In this document: positions 1 through 9,268 of the stretch, in pieces
How the letters are laid out: each line of letters opens with the position of its first letter
Position numbering within the stretch: position 1 is the stretch's first letter
Assembly (NCBI GenBank): GCA_017937125.1
Contig: JAGBEH010000001.1
Location: 372,001-436,000 of the forward strand
Reading direction: 5' to 3'
Length of the DNA: 64,000 nt
DNA from: Alistipes sp.
GTDB lineage: Bacteria; Bacteroidota; Bacteroidia; Bacteroidales; Rikenellaceae
The notes under the pieces: generated by a model
Database searches by the model: none
Seen by the model: only the letters and a program-made list of their open reading frames with translations
Told to the model about the DNA's origin: nothing
Program-made: the position numbers and the translations under genes

Positions 1-1
1 T

Positions 2-826
2 ATGCGCCGTTACGGCGGCGATATGGGGCGCTATTCCATACGGCCAGTGGATGTCGGGGATGTGCTGACCATTCCGTGGGAGGAGGCATCTTCGTACGAC
101 ATCATAGCCGAGTGGAACTGGAACCGTAATTACGAGGCGGCGTTGAAATTCGAAAAGGCGGGTGAAAAGCGCCGCGCGATGCGGGCGGAGAAGTATGGCG
201 ACGACCGTATCCTGCCCGATGTCGGTGCGGGTTTCCTGTTTACGGACACGAGTGCGGGCATACGGCTCGATTCCGATTACGATATGCGTTATGCCAACGA
301 TAATGCGGGAATGCGCAAGTACGGATGCCTGCGTCTGGAGGCCGATGTCCAGAACTGGCTGGCAGACGGTAAGGGGTTGTTCGCGGAGTTTTCTACCGAG
401 GGTTTGTCGGGGCGTGCGTTGTCGTTCGACTTTACTTTCGGTGCAGGCAATCACGACATCAACAATTCGTGGGGCTTTCCTGCCGAGTGGAAAGTCGAGT
501 ATTCGACCGACGGCGTAAAGTTCGTTACTGCCGCCGACAGGATAATTCTGCGTTCGACGCCTTATACGGAGGGCAATGTCAAGGGCGTAGGCGATCGTTC
601 GGTGTCTTATGACGCCGCGTTCGGCTTTACGGAACACAGCGTTGCACTGCCCGCTTCTCTGTTCGGACAGAAGAAGGTCGTTGTGCGGTTGTCGCCCGCA
701 TCGAACCGTATGGCGGTTATTCCGGCCGATCCGTCGGATGATTCTATCGGCGGGGTCATATCTCCCGATTTCAAGAAACAGTTGATTCTGCGTATCGGAA
801 TGGTCTCGGTGAAGGCATTGAGGTGA
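2..826 (+). CDS. Unrecognised secreted/surface protein, C-terminal part (5' truncated)
   Basis: The frame is open from the window edge, so the true N-terminus is probably outside the window and only the last 274 residues are seen. I do not recognise the family. The second half reads like a beta-sandwich: alternating hydrophobic strands and a run of the type WKVEYSTDGVKF, common in extracellular Bacteroidales modules that compare a profile with a 'true' line. There is no catalytic motif I can name. It ends just before a strong hairpin shared with the convergent esterase gene. A role in surface binding is possible but is only inference. Confidence 0.6.
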   Translation: MRRYGGDMGRYSIRPVDVGDVLTIPWEEASSYDIIAEWNWNRNYEAALKFEKAGEKRRAMRAEKYGDDRILPDVGAGFLFTDTSAGIRLDSDYDMRYANDNAGMRKYGCLRLEADVQNWLADGKGLFAEFSTEGLSGRALSFDFTFGAGNHDINNSWGFPAEWKVEYSTDGVKFVTAADRIILRSTPYTEGNVKGVGDRSVSYDAAFGFTEHSVALPASLFGQKKVVVRLSPASNRMAVIPADPSDDSIGGVISPDFKKQLILRIGMVSVKALR

Positions 827-898
827 CCGATAGCGGCCGTTTCCGCCTTTCCGTCGGAATATTTCGATTTCGGCGACGAAGGAGACTTATAACATAGT

Positions 899-931
899 GA
901 ATCGCCTGACACTCTGCGTGTCAGGCGATTC
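899..931. terminator. Bidirectional hairpin terminator
   Basis: A perfect 14-bp inverted repeat (899-912 with 918-931) with a 5-nt loop lies between the convergent ends of the first gene and the esterase gene. No long T tract follows, but the position fits a shared terminator. Confidence 0.7.
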
Positions 932-954
932 GTCTTGTCATATGTGTGTCGGGG

Positions 955-2247
955 TCATTTCCCTAAATGTTCATACAACCATTTGTTGCGGATTACATCC
1001 TGCTCGGTGTAGGTGTAGTGCTTGGTGTCGTGGAAAAGCAGCAATTCTTTTTCCGAGGAAATGACGTTGTAGGCCGACATCGTGGAGGTGGGACAGCACG
1101 TCATATCGTTGTAGCCCATCGACATAAATACGGGAATATTCACTTTGCGGGCGAAATTGACCACATCGTAATATTTGGTGGTCTCGATACACTTGTCGTT
1201 GCGCAAATTATCGTCCGCAGACCTGCTGAACAGATGCGGCCAGCCTCCGCCGCGCCCGTAGAGATAACCCGTCATATCGCAGAGTGCGGGGTAGTATGCC
1301 GCCAGATACTTGACTTTGGGGTTCAGAACCGCAGTGGTGATAGAGAGTGCGCCGCCCTGGCTTCCTCCGCAAACGGCTATGCGTTCCGCATCCACCGACT
1401 CCAGCTCGGCGAGAAAATCGATCGCGCGTGCACAGCCGAGATATACCCGCTTGTAGTAATACTGGTCGCGGTTGTCGAGACGGTAGCGGTTGTAGCTTCT
1501 GAGCGCTCCCGAGTAAAGGTCGGTGTAAACCTTGGGATCGAGATTCACGGGTATTCCGTGAATGCCGACCTGCAATGTGACGTATCCCTGCTCGGCCATC
1601 GATACCATACCTCTGTATCCGCGTACGCCGGCACCCGGAACGGCCAGAATCGCGGGATGTTTGCCTCCGCCGACCGGCACGCAGAGAATGCCGTAGAAGC
1701 GGCTGCCTTTGGTGTAGTTCTGGAAACTTATGTGGTAAACGTCGGCCTTGCCTGTGCACAGTTCGGGCATCGGCGTGATGACGGGTTCGAGCGGGAGTTT
1801 GCCGTTGGCCTCTACGGCGTCGCTCCAGAATTTGTCGAAATCGTCGGGCAGGGTAGTCGTCGGCCGTATCTTTTCGGGTTCGAAGCCTGCCGTAGCCGTG
1901 CCTTCGTAGGTGAAGTCGCCATCCTTATAGAATACGCGGCAGCGCAGGAATCCCGGGACTTTCATCGTGCCGAGCGTGATAGTGCCCGTGCCGTTCTTGA
2001 GCGTAAGTGTCTTCGAAACGTGCGGTTTCATCATATCTTCCGATATTTCGTAGCTGACCACTGCGTTCTCTATCGGATTGTTATGCTTCAGGACGGTAAC
2101 CGTGAAAACGGGTTTTTGCCCGCAGTCGTAACGCCATTCCGAATTGTCGGGCGTGACTACGACCTTTACGAAGCGTTCGGCCGGAGCGGCGAACAGGCTT
2201 GCCGAGCATATCGCTGCGGCAAACAGAGACAGAATTAATTTTTTCAT
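955..2247 (-). CDS. Acetylxylan esterase (AXE1-like alpha/beta hydrolase), secreted
   Basis: Likely a carbohydrate esterase removing acetyl groups from xylan or cephalosporin-like substrates (AXE1/cephalosporin-C deacetylase family, CE7-like). I start at 2247, where a typical signal peptide begins (MKKLILSLFAAAICSASLFA); the longer frame adds 20 unlikely residues. The protein is 430 residues: signal peptide 1-20, an N-terminal beta domain to about 125, then the hydrolase. The nucleophile motif GGSQGG puts Ser at 296; Asp381 (GYNDMT) and His410 (DTKHYT) complete a plausible triad. The extra N-terminal domain is usual in Bacteroidales members. It is transcribed divergently from the glycosyltransferase. 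The exact substrate is unknown. Confidence 0.88.
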   Translation of the reverse strand: MKKLILSLFAAAICSASLFAAPAERFVKVVVTPDNSEWRYDCGQKPVFTVTVLKHNNPIENAVVSYEISEDMMKPHVSKTLTLKNGTGTITLGTMKVPGFLRCRVFYKDGDFTYEGTATAGFEPEKIRPTTTLPDDFDKFWSDAVEANGKLPLEPVITPMPELCTGKADVYHISFQNYTKGSRFYGILCVPVGGGKHPAILAVPGAGVRGYRGMVSMAEQGYVTLQVGIHGIPVNLDPKVYTDLYSGALRSYNRYRLDNRDQYYYKRVYLGCARAIDFLAELESVDAERIAVCGGSQGGALSITTAVLNPKVKYLAAYYPALCDMTGYLYGRGGGWPHLFSRSADDNLRNDKCIETTKYYDVVNFARKVNIPVFMSMGYNDMTCCPTSTMSAYNVISSEKELLLFHDTKHYTYTEQDVIRNKWLYEHLGK

Positions 2248-2326
2248 TTGAGGCGGTTTTAGTGTTAAAATCGATGCTAATTTAATAAAATAGGACGGAT
2301 CGGGCAACAGAACCGTCTTTTTTTTT

Positions 2327-2334
2327 TAATTTTG
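2327..2334 (+). promoter_or_regulatory. -7 box (TAnnTTTG) for the glycosyltransferase
   Basis: TAATTTTG follows a T-rich run and lies 36 nt before the proposed ATG. I see no good -33 element. Confidence 0.5.
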
Positions 2335-2369
2335 CAAACGGCGTCGCGGCATACATCCGTCTGCCGTCC

Positions 2370-3296
2370 GTGATGACGCCGATATTGATTATGGTCAGAC
2401 TTTCGTTGATAATAGCGACATACAATCGCTCCGCGCAGCTGCTCGTCGCGCTGCGCTCGGTTGCGGCGCAGACGGCCGTACCCGAAGAGTGGGAGTGCAT
2501 AGTCGTGGACAACAACTCGTCGGATGATACGCAGCGCGTGTTCGGGGATTTTGCGGGAGAACACCCGTCGCTGAACCTGCGCATCGTTACCGAAACGAAC
2601 CAGGGGCTTTCGTATGCCCGCAATCGCGGCATCGCCGAGAGTAGGGGCGAATATGTAGCCGTTATCGACGATGACGAACGTGTCAATCCCGAATTCATAC
2701 GGGCTTATACGGACCTTTTCGATGCGCATCCCGATTGTGTCGCGGCGGGCGGGCGTGTAGTGCCCGAATATCCGTCGGGACGTCCCGCGTGGATGTCGCG
2801 CTTTACCGAGAAGCCTGTCGCCAATCCTACGGACTGGGGGTGCGAGGTGCGCCCGTTTCCCGCAGGGCGGATACCTGCGGGCGGCAATATGGCTTTTCGC
2901 CGCGATGCACTGTTGCGGTACGGCGGTTTCGATACGTCATTGGGGCGTGTCGGAAGCAAGCTTACGGGCGGCGAGGAGAGCGACCTGTTCGAGAGAATGG
3001 CGGATGACGGAGTGCGGTTTACGTATGTCCCTGACGCGATAATATGGCATATCATCCCTTCGGAAAAACTTACGGCCGATTACTTTGCGCGTTTGTCGTT
3101 CAATACGGGGGTGAGCCAGCGCCGACGCGCCGAACTGCACGGGCGTGTCGGGCGTCTGTTCGCGGGAGAGGCGGTCAAATGGGGCGCAACGCTCGTACTG
3201 GCGGTATGTTATATCGCGACGCTGCGTCCGAGTAAGGGCATATGGTTAGTGAAGATGCGGTACGGCATATCGCGCGGAATAATGCGAAAAGAGTAA
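2370..3296 (+). CDS. Glycosyltransferase family 2
   Basis: Transfers sugar from a nucleotide sugar, probably for cell-surface polysaccharide. The GT-A fold start SLIIATYNRS is at about residues 12-21, and the acidic metal/nucleotide motif VIDDDERV at about 97-104. A GGNMAFRRDAL segment and the GGEESDLFERM segment typical of GT2 acceptor sites follow. The C-terminal ~40 residues include one hydrophobic stretch (TLVLAVCYIATL) that may associate with the membrane. An internal ATG at 2391 is an equally plausible start. It stands alone rather than in a capsule cluster, so the product cannot be inferred from neighbours. Confidence 0.88.
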   Translation: MMTPILIMVRLSLIIATYNRSAQLLVALRSVAAQTAVPEEWECIVVDNNSSDDTQRVFGDFAGEHPSLNLRIVTETNQGLSYARNRGIAESRGEYVAVIDDDERVNPEFIRAYTDLFDAHPDCVAAGGRVVPEYPSGRPAWMSRFTEKPVANPTDWGCEVRPFPAGRIPAGGNMAFRRDALLRYGGFDTSLGRVGSKLTGGEESDLFERMADDGVRFTYVPDAIIWHIIPSEKLTADYFARLSFNTGVSQRRRAELHGRVGRLFAGEAVKWGATLVLAVCYIATLRPSKGIWLVKMRYGISRGIMRKE

Positions 3297-3446
3297 GCAG
3301 AAACGGCGCTTGCGCCGTAGACCCCTCCCTCGGGGAGCGGATTTCGGTGGAACCCGCAGCAGGGCAGCAGGGTTTTGGAATAAGGTTAGTGTAAAATAGT
3401 ATATAATTGCCTTATTTTTTCGTTCGGTGGCGGATATGCACCTTTG
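3297..3446. other. Convergent intergenic spacer
   Basis: This 150-nt gap between convergent genes holds a short 7-bp hairpin at 3303-3318 (ACGGCGC/GCGCCGT) without a T run, possibly a weak terminator for the glycosyltransferase. Nothing else is recognisable. Confidence 0.4.
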
Positions 3447-4448
3447 TCAGAAAAGATACTTTTCCGTCTCGACCTTGCTTACCAGGCGCAACACCTCGTT
3501 CCACGTCTCTTCGCCGAAAGTGGTGCCGACCACCTCGATGACCTTGCCTGCCGTAATGGCTCCTATCGTGCCGCATTGCCGCAGAGAGAGGCCGTTGCAC
3601 AATCCCGACAGGAACCCCGCAGCGTAGAAGTCGCCCGCACCCGTAGTATCGACGCGTTTCGCGGCCGCCATAATGCCTACATGCAGGACCTCGCCGCCGT
3701 TTTTTATGAGGGCGCCGCGCGTGCCGATTTTCACAATTACCAGCTCGCACATATCGGAGATCGCCTGCAAGGCGTTGATCGGTTCCGCTTCGCCCGTGAA
3801 CGCCTTGGCTTCGTCTTCGTTGGCGAATAGTATATCTACGTAATCCGCAACTATCGAGCGCAGGAAGTCGAGATTCTCCTCCACGACATTGAAGCTCGCC
3901 AGGTCGATAGCTATCTTCAGCCCGCTCTCCTTGGCGGTCTTTATCACGTTGCTGATAAGGTCGCGGTTCTGCACGAGATACCCTTCGACATAGAGACAAT
4001 CGTAGTTTGCGAATATCTCCGCCGAGATCTCCTGTGCCGTCAGCTCCAAGGCGGCACCGAGGTGCGTTACCATCGTCCGCTCGCCGTCGGGCGATATGAG
4101 CGATACGCACTTGCCCGAACGTTCTTTGCCTTTGAAGATGAACGGTTCGATGTCGAGGTTCTCGAGCGCCTGCTTGAAAAATTCGCCCGTTTTATCCTGC
4201 CCGACCTTGCCGATGAACCCGACATGACATCCGAGACGCGACATCGCGCGTATGGTATTGCCTGCCGAGCCGCCCAGCGAGAGTGCATACGGCAGGCCTG
4301 CCACCGACTTCGATATGGCGGTTTGCAGTTGCGAGTTTACGAGATTCATAGAGCCTTTCTGCAACTCGTAGCGATGGAGGACATCGTCGGAACGCAGATT
4401 CACAAGCATATCGGTCAGGGCATTGCCTATGCCTATAACTTTCTTCAT
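3447..4448 (-). CDS. PfkB-family sugar/nucleoside kinase
   Basis: An ATP-dependent kinase of the ribokinase/PfkB superfamily, often labelled adenosine kinase in Bacteroidetes. At 333 residues it is of normal size. The N-terminal signature includes LGGSAGNT (about 58-65) and GFIGKVGQD (about 77-85). The C-terminal PfkB signature DTTGAGDFYAAGF (267-279) carries the catalytic Asp at 273. It lies 33 nt downstream of phosphofructokinase on the same strand, so the two are probably cotranscribed. The substrate (adenosine, ribose or fructose) cannot be fixed from sequence alone. Confidence 0.9.
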   Translation of the reverse strand: MKKVIGIGNALTDMLVNLRSDDVLHRYELQKGSMNLVNSQLQTAISKSVAGLPYALSLGGSAGNTIRAMSRLGCHVGFIGKVGQDKTGEFFKQALENLDIEPFIFKGKERSGKCVSLISPDGERTMVTHLGAALELTAQEISAEIFANYDCLYVEGYLVQNRDLISNVIKTAKESGLKIAIDLASFNVVEENLDFLRSIVADYVDILFANEDEAKAFTGEAEPINALQAISDMCELVIVKIGTRGALIKNGGEVLHVGIMAAAKRVDTTGAGDFYAAGFLSGLCNGLSLRQCGTIGAITAGKVIEVVGTTFGEETWNEVLRLVSKVETEKYLF

Positions 4449-4481
4449 TTCGTATATCGGGCTGTTGTCTTGTTTCGGTCG

Positions 4482-5462
4482 TTATATCGACAGTATTTTT
4501 ACGAGGTCTATGCTGCCGCGGTCGAGTTTCTTCTCGCGGCTGACGGCTTTGGCGAACGGCACGTATGTCATTTCGCCGTTCTGTATGCCTATCATCACGT
4601 TGCGCTGTCCGTCGAGCAGCGCCTGTATGGCTGCCGCACCCATACGCGATGCGAGTATGCGGTCTATCGCCGTCGGCGAGCCGCCGCGCTGTATGTGCCC
4701 GAGAATGGTTACGCGGGCGTCGTATTGCGGATATTCGTGTTTGATACGCTCGGCGAGCCCCATCGCACCTCCCGTCTTCTTGTTCTCGGCAACGAGTACG
4801 ATAGCCGAGTTCTTGCTCTTGCGGAATCCGTGGTCTATGAGTTGGCTCAACTGATCGACCTCGGTCTCCATCTCGGGAATTATCGCCGCCTCGGCACCCG
4901 ACGCAATGGCCCCGTTGAGGGCGAGGTAGCCTGCCGTGTTGCCCATAACCTCCACGAAGAAAAGACGTTCGTGGCTGGTGGCCGTGTCGCGCAGTTTATC
5001 GACCGCATCCATAATGGTGTTCAATGCCGTATCGTATCCTATCGTCGAGTCGGTGCCGCTGAGGTCGTTGTCGATAGTTCCGGGCAGCCCCACGATAGGT
5101 ATGTCGTATTCGCGGGCGAAGAGCTGCGCTCCCGTCAGCGAGCCGTCGCCGCCGATGACCACCAGAGCGTCGATGCCGTTGGCCTGCATATTATCATATG
5201 CGGCCTTGCGTCCCTCCTCGGTCATAAACTCCTTGCTGCGGGCCGTTTTGAGTATGGTGCCTCCCTTCTGGATGATGTTGCTGACGCTCTGCGACTTGAA
5301 GTCGATGATTTCATTCGTCACCAAACCGTGATAGCCGCGCATTATGCCTTTGACCGTCAGCCCGTTGAATATCGCCGTTCTCGTTACGGCACGAATTGCG
5401 GCATTCATTCCGGGGGCATCGCCTCCCGAGGTGAGTATGCCTATGCATTTGATTCTTCCCAT
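4482..5462 (-). CDS. pfkA: ATP-dependent 6-phosphofructokinase
   Basis: Phosphorylates fructose 6-phosphate in glycolysis. I choose the ATG at 5462 ([20 protein letters not shown]), giving 326 residues, the normal length; the longer frame would add 25 residues. ATP-binding GGDAPGMN is at 13-20. GGDGSLTGA lies near residue 103, the catalytic TIDND near 127, and [10 protein letters not shown] near 247. The Gly in GGDGS favours ATP rather than pyrophosphate as donor (family knowledge). A promoter-like element precedes it and the PfkB kinase follows. Confidence 0.96.
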   Translation of the reverse strand: MGRIKCIGILTSGGDAPGMNAAIRAVTRTAIFNGLTVKGIMRGYHGLVTNEIIDFKSQSVSNIIQKGGTILKTARSKEFMTEEGRKAAYDNMQANGIDALVVIGGDGSLTGAQLFAREYDIPIVGLPGTIDNDLSGTDSTIGYDTALNTIMDAVDKLRDTATSHERLFFVEVMGNTAGYLALNGAIASGAEAAIIPEMETEVDQLSQLIDHGFRKSKNSAIVLVAENKKTGGAMGLAERIKHEYPQYDARVTILGHIQRGGSPTAIDRILASRMGAAAIQALLDGQRNVMIGIQNGEMTYVPFAKAVSREKKLDRGSIDLVKILSI

Positions 5463-5551
5463 TGTGGTACTCCGATTAAAAATGTCCGATATCGCCCGAT
5501 GCCGCGGCTGCCGTAGCAACCTCCGTGCGGCAGGCATATTTCCGAACCTCG

Positions 5552-5585
5552 CAAAGATAATAAAACTTTCGAATAATATGCCAAA
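5552..5585 (-). promoter_or_regulatory. Promoter for pfkA
   Basis: On the minus strand TATCTTTG (5559-5552) is a perfect -7 box; TTTG at 5585-5582 is a possible -33 element at a somewhat long 22-nt spacing. About 90 nt upstream of the pfkA ATG. Confidence 0.65.
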
Positions 5586-5591
5586 TAAAAT

Positions 5592-5622
5592 CGGAGCCGT
5601 CCTGTTCTAAAGGACGGCTCCG
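5592..5622 (-). terminator. Rho-independent terminator of the PspC/PadR operon
   Basis: A 12-bp perfect stem (5592-5603 with 5611-5622) lies just after the last gene of the minus-strand operon and is followed on that strand by a T-rich stretch. Confidence 0.8.
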
Positions 5623-5645
5623 GTAACGTAAATGCCTGCCGACGG

Positions 5646-6881
5646 TCAATCTTCGTCTATGCTGATGCGGATATTGGCCTGATCCTCCCCGTCCTTATTC
5701 TTGCTGTCGATGTGCAGGGTGACGGAGCGCTTGGCGTTCTCCTTCTTCTCGGCCTCGGGCAGTGTGAAGCGCTCGGCCAGATTGTCTATCGAGTCTACCA
5801 GACGTTCGTGCTCTTCGACATCGCGGGCGGTCGTTACGGTCGCGTGAACGGGAGCGTCGTTCTTGGTCACGGCCAGTTTTACGGCCGCTACGGGCAGTGC
5901 TATAAATGTCAGAACCCAGAGTATGAACATTACGAGCAGCGCCGTGCGGTTGGTCTTGTGATTGATTACGAGGCATATCAGTATGTAGAGCAGCAATATT
6001 GTAGGAATCAGCACTACGAGGATGCCGAGTATCCCCAGTACGGCCGTAGTGTCCGCACCGAATATTTGGCTGCTCGCAGGTCCGAACGAATCGAAGAAGT
6101 CGCCGCCGGTTATGCCTAACGTGAACATACCTATTATCAATCCCATCGCCACGAGCATAAGGCCGAAGATGATTATCGCTGCGAATATTTTGAGCAGTAC
6201 GGTGAGGACCTTCCCGAAGACGGTTACCGTGTCTGCTATCACGGGACGTGCGGTGTTGTCTATATCGTTGCTCGACGCCGCGGTTTCACGTATGGACTGG
6301 GCCGTGATCTTCTCTCCGTTCATCTCTAATTTCTGCCGCGGCGTGCGGGCTGCGGGCACGGCGAACCACATTACGAGGTAACTCAGGATGACCACGCCGA
6401 ACAGGCTGCCGCCGAGATCGTCGAGCCAGCCGAAAAACGGTATGTTCGATGCGAACATTAGCAATATCGGAGCGAATACGCCCAGACGTATCCACGTGGG
6501 GTCGATGGCGAAATATTTGGCTATGCCCGCACATACACCGCCCAAACGGGCATTGTCCATATCGCGGTACATACGGCGCGGTATGCGCGGCTCCGTCGGT
6601 TTCTTCTCTTCGGTAGAGCTCTCTTCGGATATGTCCTCTGCCGAGCCTAATTGCGCTATGATGTTGGCTATCAGCGGACGCTCGACTATTTTGCCGTTGT
6701 CTTGGGTCGAAAGTATCAACTCGGCGATGCGCGCTTCGATGTCGGCTGTTATTTCGTCGCCGTCCTTTTCGTTGCCGTACGTGCGTTTGAGGGTCTCGAG
6801 ATAGTCATTCAGGGTCTTGTACGCATCGATCTCCATAGTGAACGAGATTCCCGAGATGCTGCATTTTTTAATTTCGTTCAT
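5646..6881 (-). CDS. PspC-domain membrane protein (411 aa)
   Basis: Last gene of a four-gene operon. Residues 1-90 form a helical region shared with the small PspC protein at the operon start (SGISFTMEIDAY, ADIEARIAEL). The PspC module at about 105-185 carries the hallmark LGGVCAGIAKYFAID and a membrane pair. More transmembrane helices follow at about 225-255, 285-310 and 320-345, then a soluble, charged C-terminal tail of about 60 residues. PspC proteins are linked to envelope stress in other bacteria. The PadR gene between suggests regulation. The biochemical role here is not known. Confidence 0.85.
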   Translation of the reverse strand: MNEIKKCSISGISFTMEIDAYKTLNDYLETLKRTYGNEKDGDEITADIEARIAELILSTQDNGKIVERPLIANIIAQLGSAEDISEESSTEEKKPTEPRIPRRMYRDMDNARLGGVCAGIAKYFAIDPTWIRLGVFAPILLMFASNIPFFGWLDDLGGSLFGVVILSYLVMWFAVPAARTPRQKLEMNGEKITAQSIRETAASSNDIDNTARPVIADTVTVFGKVLTVLLKIFAAIIIFGLMLVAMGLIIGMFTLGITGGDFFDSFGPASSQIFGADTTAVLGILGILVVLIPTILLLYILICLVINHKTNRTALLVMFILWVLTFIALPVAAVKLAVTKNDAPVHATVTTARDVEEHERLVDSIDNLAERFTLPEAEKKENAKRSVTLHIDSKNKDGEDQANIRISIDED

Positions 6882-6900
6882 TGCTGACGGGGTTTAAGGG

Positions 6901-7764
6901 TTAGTTTTTGGATATGCTGCTCGCTCCTCCCGCGGACGAAGAGGCCAGTCTGCAACCTCCCGAATACACTATCTTCGACGCTCCCGAGGCCTCGGCGGAC
7001 AGCGATTCGGTGCATTTTACCGCCAGTTTCGATGCCCCGCCTGCTTCGGCATTGCAAACCAAGGCCGTCATTCCGCTCGCATCGGCTTTGGAGGCGCCCG
7101 AAACGTCGATGTCGAGGAAGTCGCTTTTACCCGTAGCCGTCAGGTTCGATGCACCGGAGACTTCGATGACGCTCTTCAGCGTTCGGAGTTCCAGATATCC
7201 CTTGGATGCCCCCGAAATCTCGGCATCGATCTCGCCGCCCTCGACAATGAGGTCGAGGCAGGATGCCCCGCTCGCTTCGGCCTCGCATTTTGCCGCCTTT
7301 ACAGTCGCTTTTATCTTCGCGGCGCCGTATGCGCTGAGGTTTATCTCATTGGACTGAAGCGTCGGAATGACCGTTACGGACCCGGCCGCATAGACTCCTA
7401 TATCGTTGATTTTTCCGTTGTTCGGAATGCGAACCTCGATCGTGTAGTTGCCGTTTACGGATTTCAGGTTGTCGCTCAACGTAGCCTTGAAGACCCCTTT
7501 GCTGACCCCCAGTTCGACATAGGGCATAATCGACGACAGGGTGGTAACCTGAATGTCCCCGTCTGTGCGCTCCTCGACGATGACGTGTACGCCGCGCGAA
7601 ACCTCTATTTTGTCGAACTTCATCGCGCTGGTGCGGACTTCGGTGATTTTTTTGCCTTCGGCCTTGATTCTTTTGCCGAATATCAGGTTGTCGGCGGCGT
7701 TGGCGCGACTCGAAAAGGCGGTTGCGACTACGACTGCAACCATAAAGATGATGACTTTTTTCAT
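6901..7764 (-). CDS. Exported head-GIN (DUF2807) domain protein
   Basis: A 287-residue exported protein with a signal peptide (MKKVIIFMVAVVVATAFSSRANA). The rest is a right-handed beta-helix-like DUF2807 fold. The second half repeats the element 'SGAS/GGAS' about every 17-20 residues (GASCLDLIV, GASKGYLEL, GASNLTATG, GASKADASG, GASKLAVKC, GASKIVYSG), matching rungs of a solenoid. The C-terminal end is Ser/Gly-rich (ASSSAGGASSISKN). Function of the family is not established; genes like it often sit beside PspC/PadR or anti-sigma genes, as here. Confidence 0.85.
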   Translation of the reverse strand: MKKVIIFMVAVVVATAFSSRANAADNLIFGKRIKAEGKKITEVRTSAMKFDKIEVSRGVHVIVEERTDGDIQVTTLSSIMPYVELGVSKGVFKATLSDNLKSVNGNYTIEVRIPNNGKINDIGVYAAGSVTVIPTLQSNEINLSAYGAAKIKATVKAAKCEAEASGASCLDLIVEGGEIDAEISGASKGYLELRTLKSVIEVSGASNLTATGKSDFLDIDVSGASKADASGMTALVCNAEAGGASKLAVKCTESLSAEASGASKIVYSGGCRLASSSAGGASSISKN

Positions 7765-7777
7765 AACCGTATGTTTT

Positions 7778-8107
7778 TTATCCTTTGTTGCGTATGGTTT
7801 TTATCTGCTCGACCATTTCGTTCCACGCTTCGTCGAGCGCAGCCAGATGTGCGCGTCCCTTGTCGGTAAGCATATAATATTTTCTGGGCGGACCTTGGGG
7901 CGACTCTTCCCAGCGATATGTCAGCAGCCCCGCATTCTTCTGTCTTGTGAGTATCGGGTAGAGCGTGCCCTCGACCACGATCATCTGCGCCTGTTTGAGC
8001 TCTGCTATTATTTTCGGAGCATAGGAGTCTTCGCGCGAAATGATTGCAAGTATGCAATACTCCAGAATACCTTTGCGCATTTGCGCCTTTACATTCTCTT
8101 CGTTCAT
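7778..8107 (-). CDS. PadR-family transcriptional regulator
   Basis: A 109-residue winged-helix repressor typical of the small PadR-s2 class. The core YCILAIISREDSYAPKII / EGTLYPILTRQKNAGLL is seen at about 18-62, and the winged strand GPPRKYYMLTDKG at about 75-88. It lies 15 nt after the first PspC gene and 13 nt before the DUF2807 gene, so it probably controls its own operon. The inducer is unknown; in other bacteria PadR proteins answer phenolics, antibiotics or envelope stress. Confidence 0.92.
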   Translation of the reverse strand: MNEENVKAQMRKGILEYCILAIISREDSYAPKIIAELKQAQMIVVEGTLYPILTRQKNAGLLTYRWEESPQGPPRKYYMLTDKGRAHLAALDEAWNEMVEQIKTIRNKG

Positions 8108-8122
8108 TGCAATCCCTCCTTT

Positions 8123-8620
8123 TTACAGTTGTTTCGGCTCTGCCGGAATTATGAGCCATAATATGATGTAAACCCATATGGACAACCCTCCGAATATTAT
8201 CAGCATCAAAGTTATGAGCCGTACCAATCCCGTGTCGAATCCGAAATGTTCGGCCAGTCCGCTGCATACGCCTGCCAATACGCGATCCTTACGGGAACGT
8301 CGCAATCCCCCCCCCTTGTTCGGAGAGGCGTAGGCATTGTCGGATGCCGTGCCTGTGCCGATATTAGTGCCGAAATCGTCGGGCGTCCCGAGTTGTGCCA
8401 TCGTTTCGCGAACGATGGCGGCAGAGACCACCATCATAGCAGACGGAAGTTTCTCGCGGAAAATCTCGGCAATGCGATTCTCCACATCCGACATCGTGTC
8501 GTTGTCGTCGGCTGCGATGCGGGTACGGATGTTCTCCAGATAGTTGCCGAGAATCCGATACGCATCTTTGTCGATTGTGAATGCTTGCGATGCAATACTC
8601 ACCGTTACTGTTTCTTTCAT
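8123..8620 (-). CDS. Small PspC-domain protein
   Basis: First gene of the operon, 165 residues. Residues 1-75 match the N-terminal region of the larger PspC protein (SQAFTIDKDAYRIL, SDVENRIAEIF), so the two are paralogues. A disordered GT/N-rich linker precedes a PspC domain at about 105-160 with LAGVCSGLAEHFGFD and a membrane segment ending in LIIPAE. The second protein looks like this one plus extra membrane helices, suggesting duplication within the operon. Probably an inner-membrane stress component (inference). Confidence 0.88.
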   Translation of the reverse strand: MKETVTVSIASQAFTIDKDAYRILGNYLENIRTRIAADDNDTMSDVENRIAEIFREKLPSAMMVVSAAIVRETMAQLGTPDDFGTNIGTGTASDNAYASPNKGGGLRRSRKDRVLAGVCSGLAEHFGFDTGLVRLITLMLIIFGGLSIWVYIILWLIIPAEPKQL

Positions 8621-8736
8621 AATGTTACTTTCTTATGCCTTAGGTTTTGACCTTTTGTGTCTCGTCGGCCATGTGCGTTCGCCTGCGTTTCCCGCGGCGC
8701 GAGCCGCATCCGGCCGTTCTAAGTATTTTGGTACTG

Positions 8737-8767
8737 CAAATATATGATAAATTTTAATACTATGCAA
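8737..8767 (-). promoter_or_regulatory. Promoter of the PspC/PadR/DUF2807 operon
   Basis: Minus-strand TATATTTG (8744-8737) with TTG at 8767-8765 and a 20-nt spacer. It leaves a leader of about 110 nt before the first ATG, where a PadR operator could sit; I see no clear palindrome. Confidence 0.75.
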
Positions 8768-9214
8768 TACATAATAGTGTATTTTTACAAAAAATGTGCA
8801 TTTTTTTCTTCCGACATCCTGTTATTGTGCAATTTCGGGCGCTGTTTCGAGCACTGCTTAGGGTGTGTGAACGGGTTTGCGTCGTTTTCGGATTCGGTGG
8901 GCGGCATCACGTTTCCCGATGCCGCCTGCGGCAAAAGCGATACGGGGAGACCTGTTGCCGTCGGTCACGCATTGTAGGGCGTATGTCCCCTTATTATATA
9001 TAAATAGGTATAAATACGGTGCTGTGCGCGATGAAACGGATTGTCCTGCGGCCTTTCGGTCGTATTGCTGCCTAAAGCGATGGCTCGTGCCGCATAACGC
9101 CCGAAATCATCGGTTTCAATTCGTAAGTAAATTCGGTATATCGGTTACGATTCGAAAGCTCCGAGCGAGTTTTTAAGGAAATTTAATATATGGTGCGTCT
9201 TTTTGCAAATTTTA
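8768..9214. other. Long spacer upstream of the SusC gene
   Basis: About 450 nt without a credible gene. It contains one good stem-loop at 8900-8926 (GGCGGCAT with ATGCCGCC) and AT-rich tracts near 8995-9020 and 9175-9215. No regulator gene or RNA gene is recognisable. Confidence 0.45.
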
Positions 9215-9246
9215 TTTGATAAATACGTTTGAATGCTTTAACTTTG
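9215..9246 (+). promoter_or_regulatory. Promoter of the SusC/SusD locus
   Basis: TTTG at 9215-9218, a 20-nt spacer, then TAACTTTG at 9239-9246. Predicted transcription start is about 15-20 nt before the SusC ATG, so the leader is short. Confidence 0.8.
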
Positions 9247-9268
9247 TGACGTTACTTTTTATATTATA

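Noticed and set aside
4062..5516. 484-residue frame antisense to the two sugar kinase genes
   Set aside because: Spans two genes and their gap; no domain.
8744..9176. Small open frames in the spacer before SusC
   Set aside because: No start context, promoter or conservation evidence; overlap each other.
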